In this document: positions 11,081-19,837 of the stretch, one piece after another
Layout: the number at the start of each line of letters is the position of its first letter
Numbering within the stretch: the stretch's first letter is position 1
Assembly (NCBI GenBank): GCA_032718475.1
Contig: JAUCBJ010004679.1
Coordinates: 1-55,573, forward strand
Direction: 5' to 3'
Origin: Nemertoderma westbladi
Taxonomy: Eukaryota; Xenacoelomorpha; Nemertodermatida; Nemertodermatidae
Length of the DNA: 55,573 nucleotides
Notes under the pieces: model-generated
What the model saw: the letters and a program-made list of their open reading frames with translations, nothing else
The model's database searches: none
What the model was told of the DNA's origin: nothing
Program-made: the position numbers and the translations under genes

Positions 11081-11956
11081 ATGGAGAATAGTAGGGGGAT
11101 TACGAATGTCCCTGGCCGCGTCCGACCGGGTAGAGAGAGGGACGTTGGCGTCATGAGCGGGCGAGCGACGAGACATCGAGCCCAGTCAGAAGAGGGAAGA
11201 AGAACAGTGGAGTTTAACCGGGAGGTCGATGAGAGATCTCACGAGCGGGGACGCTACACTGAAGAGAGAAGAAGAGAAGAGAACAGAAGAAGGGTCGCTA
11301 TGAGTGACCAGAGAGCGAGGATGGATAGCGAGCTGTCGGTAGTAGAGATGGAGTTGGAGAGTCAGTGGGGTCGAACTCCGGGAGATTGCCGTCGCCCCGG
11401 AGAGACACGGCCTGGCGAGATGTACTATACGCCAAGAGAGGGATACAGAACGTACCGGTACAAGGACGAGAACAGGAGAGGGGATCAAGGGGAAACTTCC
11501 AGACGGGATATAGCTGCTGATCGAGAGTATGGTAGTCGCGGGGAGGACTTCTTGGACTATTCGAGAAGGTTAAACTTCGGTCCGGAGGGACACATACAGA
11601 CTGCAGGTCATATTGTAGGCCTTACTGCACATACTATAGGCCATGCTGGGAGAGATAGTGTATGCGATAGGGTAGCTCAGACAACGGGATTAAACCTGGA
11701 AGTCGCGGAGTATATACTGGTAGGTAGGCCAGAAGTGGATAGGCCTATACCGGTACCAGCACAGCAGTATGACTATAACATGCAGGGACATAACATATAT
11801 CCAGGGGAGGGGAGAGTTATTGCGGATAGGTGTATGGGCCCCAATATATTAACATCAACTCCAGTACCAAACATACCACCGGTGGGGGGGGGGGGGGGGG
11901 GGGATAGGGTGACATTCCCCCATTACAATATCAACAATACACTCAAACAGAAATAA
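11081..11956 (+). CDS. element A1 gag, Arg/Glu-rich segment
   Basis: The 291-codon open frame is rich in R, E and D (GRYTEERRREENRRRVAMSD). It ends with MGPNILTSTPVPNIPP and a poly-Gly run coded by a 20-nt G tract at about 11884-11903. The same MGPNILTSTPVPNIP sequence begins the A2 gag ORF at 33989, which reads straight on into capsid because its tract is 24 nt. Here the frame is lost after the tract and the ORF ends 53 nt later. So this is the upstream part of gag, separated from capsid by tract-length change. It may be a real defect or an assembly error in the homopolymer. Confidence 0.65.
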   Translation: MENSRGITNVPGRVRPGRERDVGVMSGRATRHRAQSEEGRRTVEFNREVDERSHERGRYTEERRREENRRRVAMSDQRARMDSELSVVEMELESQWGRTPGDCRRPGETRPGEMYYTPREGYRTYRYKDENRRGDQGETSRRDIAADREYGSRGEDFLDYSRRLNFGPEGHIQTAGHIVGLTAHTIGHAGRDSVCDRVAQTTGLNLEVAEYILVGRPEVDRPIPVPAQQYDYNMQGHNIYPGEGRVIADRCMGPNILTSTPVPNIPPVGGGGGGDRVTFPHYNINNTLKQK

Positions 11957-11994
11957 GAACATCAAACCCCCTGGACGAGAACAGGTCTTGCGAC

Positions 11995-13065
11995 ATGGAA
12001 ATATGGAGGGGGCCGTTACCCCCAATGGTATATCCGATGCAAAGGAAGACAACAGGCCGGACGGGCGGACCGCACCCAATGGGAGAATCTGTACAGCATC
12101 CTTCGAACCCATTGGAAGCACAGGCGATGGGAATGGCTACACTAATCGATGCGCTCAAGACCAGAATTGAGCTACCACCTGTAGAGCCATTTAAATTCGA
12201 CAGAAGTAGGCCGGAAGAATACCTGCAATTTCGGCGCATGTACAGCAACGAGATATTAACTAAGAACCTGACGCAGGCGGAGTGCCTAAAATATCTACAG
12301 GTATATACAGGAGGCCCAGCATACGACATCGTGAGGCAGTATCAGGGCATCGAGGGTGGCTTCACGACTGCATGGCGGGCCCTAGCCAGGGAATACGGGC
12401 AACCAGCCAAGATCATCCGGCAAACCCCGAGGGGTATAACATCGGGTGGCCTACAGGATAACCCTGTTAGCTTAAAGACGTTTGCGAACAAGGTCGAGAA
12501 GGCGTTAATCGTGCTGAAGACACTAGACGCGCCATACGAACTCAATGCATCTAATAATATCACCACGATAGCGCAGGCACTGCCGATCTGGCTGCTCAAT
12601 AAATGGAGAAAGATCGCCTTCTCCACCCGGGAGAAGAAGGGTGCGGAACCGGGCCTAGAAGAAATGTCGAACTTCCTCAACTACGAAGCTGAGTTGATCA
12701 TGGACCCAGTCTATAGCAAGGATAGTCTGGGGAAGGGGCCAAAGACCGAATATAACAGGCCGAAACCAGAACACAACACGGCAAACGCATTGCCAAAACT
12801 TAGACAATCTCTGCCATACGCGGTGACGCAGGGGACTGCTAGTCCACATGTAGCCGGGGGTAGGGCCACACCATGGAGTGGACAGGGGCAAAATAACAAC
12901 ACAAACAAATATAACCCCAACACACCCAGTAGGCCAAACCCAAACAATAAGAACAGTAGGGAACTAGGTACGAACGAAGTGCGATACGCAGCGCACTGTA
13001 TAGGGATGGCTATAATCCAAACAACAAATGCCAATTGCATTCGAATGCACTTCATCAGACCATGA
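11995..13065 (+). CDS. element A1 gag, capsid-like region
   Basis: This has 356 codons. Residues of about 45-260 match the A2 gag at 33989-34960 closely and include PFKFDRSRPEEYLQFRRMY and the YLQVYTGGPAYDIV motif. That is the pattern of BEL/Pao gag (DUF1759-like), in which a target region named for a D-G-x-P type segment precedes helical capsid sequence. The C-terminal third is a proline/asparagine-rich linker (NKYNPNTPSRPNPNNKN). A frameshift near 12990 takes the true frame into the zinc-knuckle segment at 13035. The last 30 residues of this ORF are therefore out of frame. It would form the particle shell in the cytoplasm. Confidence 0.78.
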   Translation: MEIWRGPLPPMVYPMQRKTTGRTGGPHPMGESVQHPSNPLEAQAMGMATLIDALKTRIELPPVEPFKFDRSRPEEYLQFRRMYSNEILTKNLTQAECLKYLQVYTGGPAYDIVRQYQGIEGGFTTAWRALAREYGQPAKIIRQTPRGITSGGLQDNPVSLKTFANKVEKALIVLKTLDAPYELNASNNITTIAQALPIWLLNKWRKIAFSTREKKGAEPGLEEMSNFLNYEAELIMDPVYSKDSLGKGPKTEYNRPKPEHNTANALPKLRQSLPYAVTQGTASPHVAGGRATPWSGQGQNNNTNKYNPNTPSRPNPNNKNSRELGTNEVRYAAHCIGMAIIQTTNANCIRMHFIRP

Positions 13066-13232
13066 ACTGCAGATATTGGCAAGCATTGCCCAAACAAGAT
13101 CAGGTAGAATATGCAAGGAAGAGTGGAATCTGTCATCGATGTGTGGCGGGCGGACACAATGCTGATCAATGCAAAGAAACACCAATTACGTTCGGTCAAG
13201 GCAAAGGGCAGACAATGGCGACAACACCGTAG
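13035..13232 (+). CDS. element A1 nucleocapsid zinc knuckle
   Basis: This short open segment contains CRYWQALPKQDQ followed by one classic CCHC knuckle, CHRCVAGGHNADQC (C-x2-C-x4-H-x4-C), the RNA-binding element of gag. It aligns with A2 35161-35340, which has CHRCVVEGHRSGEC at the same place. It is cut off by a frameshift just after the knuckle, before the protease frame at 13169. Confidence 0.75.
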   Translation: MHSNALHQTMNCRYWQALPKQDQVEYARKSGICHRCVAGGHNADQCKETPITFGQGKGQTMATTP

Positions 13233-13560
13233 GGGTGAAGAAAAGAGGAACGGTACTACTTGGGCTAGTACCAGTGAGGGTGATTGGAGAAGGCGATCGA
13301 TCAGTAACCACACTGATGCTAGTCGACAGTGGAGCAGCCTTCACATTGGTGGAGAATTGGGTGGCCGAAGAGATAGGACTAAAGACGAGGCCAAGTAGGA
13401 TGGCGGTAACAACCATCTCCAGCAAAGATGAGGTCCTGGAGATGAGGACGGGACGGTGCGAGATAGCAGCGATAGCACCGGGATGCGACTATGGGGCGAC
13501 CATCGACCCCATCCAGGTAATAGAATCGATCAACATCAAGCCAGGCGACCAACCAACATC
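13169..13560 (+). CDS. element A1 aspartic protease
   Basis: In this frame the segment reads VLLGLVPVRV, then the active-site motif LMLVDSGAAFTLV (DSG) and VAEEIGLKTRP, typical of retroelement pepsin-like proteases that cut the polyprotein as homodimers. Relative to A2, A1 lacks one C at about 13541 (ATCAAGCC against ATCAACGCC). That moves the reading frame before the RT, so protease and RT are not joined in one frame here. The open frame runs on to 13639, but the part after about 13541 is out of frame. Confidence 0.8.
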
Positions 13561-15102
13561 GAGGTCGAACAATACAGATTCCTGGACAACATCGATTTCT
13601 CAATACCGGAGGTGGACATCAGGAAGGTATCCATCATAGTGGGAATGGATTGCCCAACGGCCCACGAGAGAATGCAAATGGTCTTCGGCGAAGACAGACA
13701 GCGTGACCCGATGGCAATTCTAACACCATTCGGGTGGACGATAAGCGGCCCAATTAAAACCAAGATTCCGTTTAGGATGTCGGAGACATCAGGGTCCATG
13801 TTCGCAGGAACTATGAGGGAGATGGAAGGAGCGGAGGAGCAGCTTAGGAGACTGCTGAGACAGGACTTTGAGGGATTAAAGGAGACCGGGGTCGGAACCT
13901 CGGTAGAGGATAAACAAGCGATACAAAGTGTGAAGGAGTCAATGAGATGCGACGAGGGGCGGTACACCATAGGCATGGTGTGGAAACAACCAAAATTACC
14001 GCTACCGGAGAACAAGGGAGTGGTACTCACGAGGCTTCGTAAACTGAAGCAAACGCTGAAACGGAGCCCCGAGAAGGATGAGTACATCCATAAGACGATA
14101 AAGAAGTATGTCGAGAAAGGATGGGCCGTGGAGTTGCCGGTCGACGAACTGAACACGGACAGGACCTACTACCTGCCTCTTCATGTGGCTTTAGATCCAA
14201 AGAAAGGTAAATTGCGGATGGTAGTTGACGCATCGGCTAAAACCTACGGCAAGTGCCTAAACGACTATCTGCTGGAGGGCCCCAATATCTATAACTCGGG
14301 AATCGAGGTCCTACTGAGATTTAGAAATGGGAGACACGCCTTCACCTGCGACATTGAAGGCATGTTCAACCAAGTCCGTGTGACGGAGGAGGATAGCGAC
14401 AGCCAGCGCTTCCTATGGTACAACGGCGATGAGGAACCGTCGAAAATACCGATGTACAAGATGGTGGTGCAGAACATGGGGGCCAAGTCGTCCTCATTCA
14501 CGACGACTGTGGCTGTAAGATATACAGTAGAGGGGAAAGAAGGGAAGTATAGTGCCAAAGCGGTCGATATGAATCGACGCGGCTTCTATGTAGACGACAG
14601 AATGGAGTCTGGGAACACGGTTAAAGAACTACTGGATACAGGGCGCGAGGTTCTCGACATCCTGAAGGGATCCGGGTTTAACCTGACCAAGTTCCAATCC
14701 AGCTCAGAGGAGTTTATGAAAGCCATAGAGGACAGACGGCCAGAGTCGACCATGGATAACCCCATAACAGCCAAGGGACAGGACATGGGGAGCAAGAGAG
14801 CGGAGTCTCAGCAGAAGGCACTGGGGATCGTGTGGAACCGGGAGACAGACGAGTTCAAGTACCAACTGAGCCAGGAGGGCGCGGACATCCACACAAAGAG
14901 GGGCTATGTATCGTACATAGCAAGGATATACAATCCCCTAGGCCTAGCATCCTCACTGTTAGTCATGGGGAAACAGATACTTAAGAAAGTTTATAAGTTA
15001 AAGGACGAGTGGGATACAGAAATCAGCAAGCAGTGGAGTAAGTGGACAGGGAGTTTAGAACAGATGGGGACGTACGCGTGTATTTCCCAGATGGGGACAT
15101 GA
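13456..15102 (+). CDS. element A1 reverse transcriptase (BEL/Pao type)
   Basis: This is a 548-codon open frame. The authentic part begins at about 13550 (VEQYRFLDNIDFSIPEVD); codons before it are a shadow of the protease. Motifs in order: MDCPTAHER, ILTPFGWTISGP, then the RT proper with YYLPLHVALDP, LRMVVDASAKT, FTCDIEGMFNQVRV and the catalytic FYVDD. After it, KALGIVWN and YIARIYNPLGLAS are typical of Pao-family RT connections into RNase H. It is the longest intact pol piece of A1. A frameshift near 15095 separates it from RNase H. Confidence 0.88.
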   Translation: MRDSSDSTGMRLWGDHRPHPGNRIDQHQARRPTNIEVEQYRFLDNIDFSIPEVDIRKVSIIVGMDCPTAHERMQMVFGEDRQRDPMAILTPFGWTISGPIKTKIPFRMSETSGSMFAGTMREMEGAEEQLRRLLRQDFEGLKETGVGTSVEDKQAIQSVKESMRCDEGRYTIGMVWKQPKLPLPENKGVVLTRLRKLKQTLKRSPEKDEYIHKTIKKYVEKGWAVELPVDELNTDRTYYLPLHVALDPKKGKLRMVVDASAKTYGKCLNDYLLEGPNIYNSGIEVLLRFRNGRHAFTCDIEGMFNQVRVTEEDSDSQRFLWYNGDEEPSKIPMYKMVVQNMGAKSSSFTTTVAVRYTVEGKEGKYSAKAVDMNRRGFYVDDRMESGNTVKELLDTGREVLDILKGSGFNLTKFQSSSEEFMKAIEDRRPESTMDNPITAKGQDMGSKRAESQQKALGIVWNRETDEFKYQLSQEGADIHTKRGYVSYIARIYNPLGLASSLLVMGKQILKKVYKLKDEWDTEISKQWSKWTGSLEQMGTYACISQMGT

Positions 15103-16268
15103 CGGATCTGGACCTATACATGTTCTCCGATGCATCATTGGAAGCATATGGAGCGGCACTCTACGTTGTACAACGAAAGGGGGCTCATAAGCCCAGACTT
15201 GCATTCAGCAAAGCAAAGTGAACGCCGCCAGATTTAGCATCGGTCCCGAAACTCGAGTTGACAGCTGCAAGATTAGGAGTAAGGGCCACAGCCTACTTGA
15301 TCGACACTATTCCCAACATAGTGGAAACGCACTACTGGACGGACTCCATGGTAGTGCTTGGATGGCTGCACAATGAGAAGACGAGATACCCTATATTCGT
15401 CGCAAATAGGGTGGACGAAATAAGGGCGACGACAGGCTTGGAAAGGTGGCACTACTGCCCAACAGACGAGAACCCAGCAGACTTGTTATCGAGGGGCGTG
15501 GCACACCACACTTTCTCAAAGAAGGAAGTGTTGTGGCAGCACGGGCCACACTTCCTGAACGATAGGTCGGCCTGGCTACCAATGAAGAAGGTGGACCCGG
15601 GCTCAGAGGAAGTAGCACCAGGGGAAGAGGGAGAAGACTCAGAAGGTGAAGAGATATATAGTCAGATGGTGAGGGAAATCAAGGGGGTGCAACCAAAATT
15701 AGAACAGCCATGCGACAACCCGATGGATAGGCTTCTCAGCTACAGCTCAAGCTGGTACAAGACCAAGAAGTTGGTGGCGTACTGGAGGGCCTTCGGGGAT
15801 TTCCTCAAGGGAGTTGGCAAGGACGCCAAGAGGAAACCAAACATCGATCTGGAGGGAGCGGCTAAGGCCGTGATACGGTACGAACAGAGAAAGAACTACG
15901 GCGACGAAGTGGAACGCGTCAGCAAACAACAACACCTTCATTGGGACAGCGAGCTCATCACGCTGTCACCACAACTCAATGATGACGGGATTCTGGTGAT
16001 GAATTCCAGAGTGCTGAATAACAACAGCCTCATCATCCCACCAAAACCCATTATCATCCCAAACAGGTCGCCAATAGTCCACCAGATCATTTGGGACTCC
16101 CACAAGTCAATATTGCACAGAGGCACCAACCAGACCCTCAAGGAGATACGGAGGACCTTCTGGATCACGCAGCTAAGAAAGAAGGTGAAGGCGGTAGTGG
16201 GGCAGTGCCAGACCTGCCGACGGACGAGAAAGGAGCGGGCCGTACAGGAGATGGCGCCATTAGGGTGA
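15099..16268 (+). CDS. element A1 RNase H and integrase zinc-binding region
   Basis: In one frame, interrupted by a TGA at 15219-15221, this encodes RNase H motifs FSDASLEAYGAALY, PKLELTAARL, WTDSMVVLGWL and ENPADLLSRG. A linker follows, then the integrase HHCC zinc-binding domain (HKSILHRGTNQT ... CQTCRRTR). The longest uninterrupted piece is 15258-16268. RNase H would remove RNA from the DNA/RNA hybrid; the zinc domain helps integrase multimerise. The TGA falls just before the second RNase H motif. Confidence 0.82.
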
Positions 16269-16850
16269 GACAGTATGACCCGCCATTCACACACTGCGGT
16301 GTAGATATGTTCGGGCCGATAAAGATCAAGGTGATCGACACACGGAGAAACACTACGGCATCATCTTCGTATGTAACAACACGAGGGCGGTGGAATAGAA
16401 CTCGCCCAAGACGCTACCGCATCGGCATTCATCAATGCCCTAGAGAGATTCAGAGACCGCAAAGGTGGGACGATCGCAGTGATCTATTCCGACAATGGAA
16501 CCAACTTTGTGGGGGCAGAGAATGAGCTGGCGGAGGTCTTGGGCATCCTGGAAGGAGAAGAAGTCAGGGCAGCCATGAGGAGATGACAGGTGAAGTGGGA
16601 AAGGAGGACGCCATATGCTCCGCATACTTTAGGATGCGTCGAGAGACTCGTGGGTAGTTACAAGCGTCTGATGACGAAGTTGATTAACACCCACATGGTG
16701 ACAGAGGATATACTAAGGACGGTGCTAGCTAAGTGCAAGGGTATCATCAATAGCAGACCGCTATATCCAGAAAATAACGACCCAGAATCATTAGATATGC
16801 TAACACCCAGCCATTTTCTGATGGAAAGGCCGGCGACCAGATGTTAGAGA
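16265..16850 (+). pseudogene. element A1 integrase catalytic core, frame-broken
   Basis: The DDE core is present but spread over frames: the first Asp in CGVDMFGPI (about 16294), the second in VIYSDNGTNFVG (about 16479-16515, another frame) and the Glu in LGCVERLVGSYK (about 16631). A TGA interrupts near 16584. The downstream motif GIINSRPLYP and LTPSHFLM at 16740-16830 is characteristic of BEL/Pao integrases. Activity is not expected without repair. Confidence 0.75.
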
Positions 16851-17179
16851 TACACTCCCGACAGAGTTGGAAAGTCGCCAAGGCGATAAGCGCAGAGTAC
16901 TGGAGGAGGTGGGTCGAGGAATATCAACCCACATTACATAGGAGGAGCAAGTGGAGAAATACCACCAGAGAGTTAAAGAAAGGTGATTTAGTGATTGTCA
17001 CGGATGACACAATCATCAACAGTCAGTGGAGGCTAGCAAGAGTAGTAGACACTTACTCCGATGAGGACGGAAGAGTCCGATCGGTGGAAGTGCGGATAGG
17101 GGGTAAGATAGAAGCGAAAGATAGGAAGACCTACAGGAGGGCTGTAGGTAAATGTTGCCTGCTAGAAGGGGCACCATAG
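16841..17179 (+). CDS. element A1 integrase C-terminal domain
   Basis: This encodes 112 codons with WKVAKAISAEYWRRWVEEY, KKGDLVIVTDD and WRLARVVDTY, the pattern of the DUF5641-like C-terminal domain of BEL/Pao integrases (W-x-x-A...F/YW.RW...Y...GDLV...). It ends at the TAG at 17177-17179, about 22 nt before the polypurine tract. Confidence 0.78.
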   Translation: MLEIHSRQSWKVAKAISAEYWRRWVEEYQPTLHRRSKWRNTTRELKKGDLVIVTDDTIINSQWRLARVVDTYSDEDGRVRSVEVRIGGKIEAKDRKTYRRAVGKCCLLEGAP

Positions 17180-17200
17180 AGTTTAGTCGTCCAAGTGTTG

Positions 17201-17230
17201 GACTGAGGGGGGTGGGATTGAGGGCGAGAT
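17201..17230 (+). promoter_or_regulatory. polypurine tract and start of A1 3' LTR
   Basis: GACTGAGGGGGGTGGGATTG is conserved at 36611-36630 in A2, where the downstream 1.67 kb behaves as an LTR. The purine run GAGGGGGGTGGGA is a good plus-strand primer, and the LTR would begin TGGGA at 17213 (TGAGG at 17219 is an alternative). The exact boundary is not fixed, because no complete 5' LTR exists in either copy. Confidence 0.55.
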
Positions 17231-17344
17231 GCCCTTCCCACAAAAAATATAAAAAATAATAAAAATAATAAAATAATAGAAAGAAAGTAAGAGAAAGGAA
17301 AGCAACAGTACATAGTATGTAGTAGTAAGTAAGTAGGCAGATAA

Positions 17345-17705
17345 GAGTTAGTAGTAAGAGGGTACATAGTACCGTTAGTAAGAGTTAGTAAGAGTTAGTA
17401 GTAAGAGGGTACGTAGTACCGTTAGTAAGAGTTAGTAGTAAGAGGGTACGTAGTACCGCTAGTAAGAGTTAGTAAGAGTCAGTAGTAAGAGGGTACGTAG
17501 TACCGTTAGTGGAGTTAGTAAGAGTTAGTAGTAAGAGGGTACGTAGTACCGTTAGTGGAGTTAGTAAGAGTTAGTAGTAAGAGGGTACGTAGTACCGTTA
17601 GTGGAGTTAGTTAGTAGTAAGAGGGTACGTAGTACCGTTAGAGGAGTCAGTTAGAGAGTAAGAGGGTACGTAGTACCATTAGTTAGAGAGTTAGTAAGAG
17701 TTAGG
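17345..17705. repeat. GTACGTAGTACC minisatellite in A1 LTR
   Basis: A unit of roughly 41-48 bp (GAGTTAGTAGTAAGAGGGTACGTAGTACCGTTAGTAA-like) repeats about eight times, near 17359, 17407, 17448, 17491, 17535, 17581, 17623 and 17661. Each unit carries the near-palindrome GGTACGTAGTACC. A2 has similar GTTAGTAG-rich sequence at 43430-43900 but with different arrays. Confidence 0.85.
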
Positions 17706-18205
17706 GAATTAGTGGAGTTAGAGAGTTAGTAGGGTTAGTAGTAAGAAGTGAGAGGGGGGCATGTGGGTACAACAGGACAGACTGTGTAGGCCGCACGGGA
17801 CATACTACTGTACTGCACAGCCCGTAGAGTAGGTCAGAATGTTTGATACAGGGCCAGGAGGTTACCTGGTGCAGACTAGCACAGTAAGGAATTGCTAGTC
17901 TATCCTGTATACAAACCATAGGGGTTATTTAAATAAATAATCCATTATAAGTATTGATAGCACAGTAATAGAGTTAAAATCAATATTAAAATTAAAATTC
18001 AACAAATTATAGCAACAGTAGGCAGAAAATCCTATAAAAGAATAACATAATAAAAGTAACTGACAGATTTAGGGAATTTAGGGAAATTTAGCACTTTAAG
18101 GGGTAAATAGGCAAATGCAGCAACAAAACCTAGCGTTCTGAGGGAGATAGGCCATTATCGGACCACACAGACCATCCTAACTACATCACTCACCTATATT
18201 GAGCC
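17706..18205. other. stretch between A1 LTR start and exonuclease-like ORF
   Basis: No gene is seen. It contains the tail of the GTTAGTAG simple sequence, a unique part at 17760-17930 (TGTGTAGGCCGCACGGGACA) and AT-rich sequence. Just before the ORF is TTGGCAAGGCACCACC (18207 region), which resembles TGGAAGGCACCACATGCG at 20690-20708 on the far side of the ORF module. Confidence 0.5.
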
Positions 18206-19126
18206 TTGGCAAGGCACCACCTTATAGGTGAGCGATCGGGAGCGTTCGAAATGGCGGAGAGACTTGTCAGAAAGAGAAATGCGGAAATGGGTGGAAAGGA
18301 GATACTAGTAGATTTCACCGAGAGGCATCCGGAGGAGAAGACGAGGGGATACTACGAGCGGTTAGAGAATGGTCACAAGGCGCGAGCGCTGCAGGACCAT
18401 TTCAGGGAGGTGCACGAGAGGCGGCTGGTTGGGACCTACGGGACGCCGTCGCTAGACAACGCGATCCTTGAGCATTTCCACTATGTGGTGAAGGGAGACA
18501 AGGCGAAGTTCGGGATACCAAAGTATCTGAGGGAACCACCGAAAAAGGACTGGAAGAGGTTTGTAGAGTCCGTCAGCAGGGGGGGATACATGGTCCTGGA
18601 CGACGAAGGGACCGTGGAAGACGACGAGGGTTCGAGGAGAGGGTCGGCGGGGTCGGCCAGAACCATACTTCTGCATTTGGCTGCGCCAAATGGGGACACA
18701 TTCCTGTTTGATCTGGGAACGTATGGGAAGAAGAGCGGGCCGAAGTTGAACCAGTTGCCAAGGGTGGTGCAGAACGTAGTAAGGGAGAAGTCGACGATGA
18801 AGGTGGGATCGGCGATCCGCGACGATGCGGAGAGGATCATCGGTCCGGAGACCCCCAACCTCCTGGACATGCAAACGGTCTACATGGCTATGACAGGGCC
18901 AGCAGGGTTGGGACTAGTAGAGAACACAGGACATTGTGGAGCGGTGGTGATGGGCCAGCTGATGGGGCTCGTCTGCCACAAGCCGATGGACTGGAGTAAA
19001 TTCAGGGAGGAGTACGGAGCGGACTTGGCAAACTCGCTGAAGTGGGGAGCGAGGCCAGGGAAACAGGAGGTGTATCAATTCTGGAGAGGAGCGATAAAGA
19101 TATATCAGAAGCGATATATCCTGTAG
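18206..19126 (+). CDS. DEDD-type 3'-5' exonuclease-like protein
   Basis: A 306-residue ORF. Residues 126-300 look like a DnaQ-like/EXD-type 3'-5' exonuclease fold. There is an Exo I-like acidic motif (YMVLDDEGT, D132-x-E134), then LLHLAAPNGDTFLFDL (153-170), Exo II-like MKVGSAIRDDAERI (D206/D207) and NLLDMQ (D221). A terminal WGARPGKQEVYQFW resembles the W..RPL...Q..YA segment of DEDDy enzymes. The usual final Asp after Tyr is not evident (R at Y290+4), so catalysis may be lost or altered. The N-terminal 120 residues are basic and helical with no match I know. It lies 1.03 kb after A1 pol, ahead of a linker and a CCHC protein. Expected role: RNA or DNA trimming or binding, by inference. The start could be the Met at 18206 or 18251. 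Confidence 0.6.
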   Translation: MARHHLIGERSGAFEMAERLVRKRNAEMGGKEILVDFTERHPEEKTRGYYERLENGHKARALQDHFREVHERRLVGTYGTPSLDNAILEHFHYVVKGDKAKFGIPKYLREPPKKDWKRFVESVSRGGYMVLDDEGTVEDDEGSRRGSAGSARTILLHLAAPNGDTFLFDLGTYGKKSGPKLNQLPRVVQNVVREKSTMKVGSAIRDDAERIIGPETPNLLDMQTVYMAMTGPAGLGLVENTGHCGAVVMGQLMGLVCHKPMDWSKFREEYGADLANSLKWGARPGKQEVYQFWRGAIKIYQKRYIL

Positions 19127-19822
19127 GAGGATTGGATGATGATAGGTTTACTAAACCTATTCATGGCCGTGGGAGGGAGGTGGATGGGGAGGTGGATACA
19201 CCATATCAGAGGTGGGAGAAGCTGGAGGCAGATAGACAAGAGGAGAAGCGATTGGAAGAAATCGCTAGACGAGAAAGGAGGGAGGCAGACGAAAGAGAGG
19301 CGGAAGCTAGGGTTCGAGGCCCAGGCCTTGGACGATTTGCAGTGGGCATCAGGGAGCTCAGGCGAGTCCCTGGGGCAAGAGTTGGGATGGACGGGAGGAT
19401 CGCCGAAACAGTCGACATCGGGATTGCAGGCGACGCCCATGCCAGCGGGCGCCGAGGGCGATTTCGCGAAGAAAAGACCAGGGGAACGGGAAGGATGGAA
19501 AGTCACGGGCGAGAGCCAAGGTGGGAAGGGATACAGTGGGTCTACCGGGATACCGGGTTTGGAACCACTCCCAGCGGAGGACGAGGATGACGACGAGTTC
19601 GGGGAGATGCCGCCCATCGGGAGAATCGGCCACTCAGACACGGACTGGGTTGGCGGGAGAGTGGTGACGGCCAGCGGGGCGAGGGCCTTCTGGGATAAAC
19701 CCGGCAAGTGGGCCTGGGTGCATGAGGAGCCGGCGATGGATTTCGCGGGGAGCACCATCAGGTTGGGTGAGCAACCGGGAACGGCACCACGGGTAGTGTT
19801 CGGAGAGACGATGCCGAGGTGA
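19042..19822 (+). pseudogene. charged linker protein between exonuclease-like and CCHC ORFs
   Basis: Two overlapping frames share this stretch. Frame from 19042 carries IYPVGGLDDDRFTKPIHGRG and a coiled-coil-like RQEEKRLEEIARRERREADE up to about 19315. Frame from 19136 carries the more protein-like acidic second half (PLPAEDEDDDEFGEMPPIG, ARAFWDKPGKWAWVHEEP) and ends at TGA 19820-19822. I read one original ORF with a frameshift near 19315 and another near 19110. The exonuclease-like ORF, the second half of this one and the CCHC ORF are all in the same frame, separated only by TAG 19124 and TGA 19820. They may have been a single polyprotein. Confidence 0.5.
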
Positions 19823-19837
19823 GACGAGGACATAGAT

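Noticed and set aside
12342-13425. Several minus-strand ORFs opposite A1 gag and protease
   Set aside because: Shadows of GC-rich coding sequence on the plus strand.
19105-19833. 242-codon minus-strand ORF
   Set aside because: Antisense to the linker region; Ser/Pro-rich with no domain.
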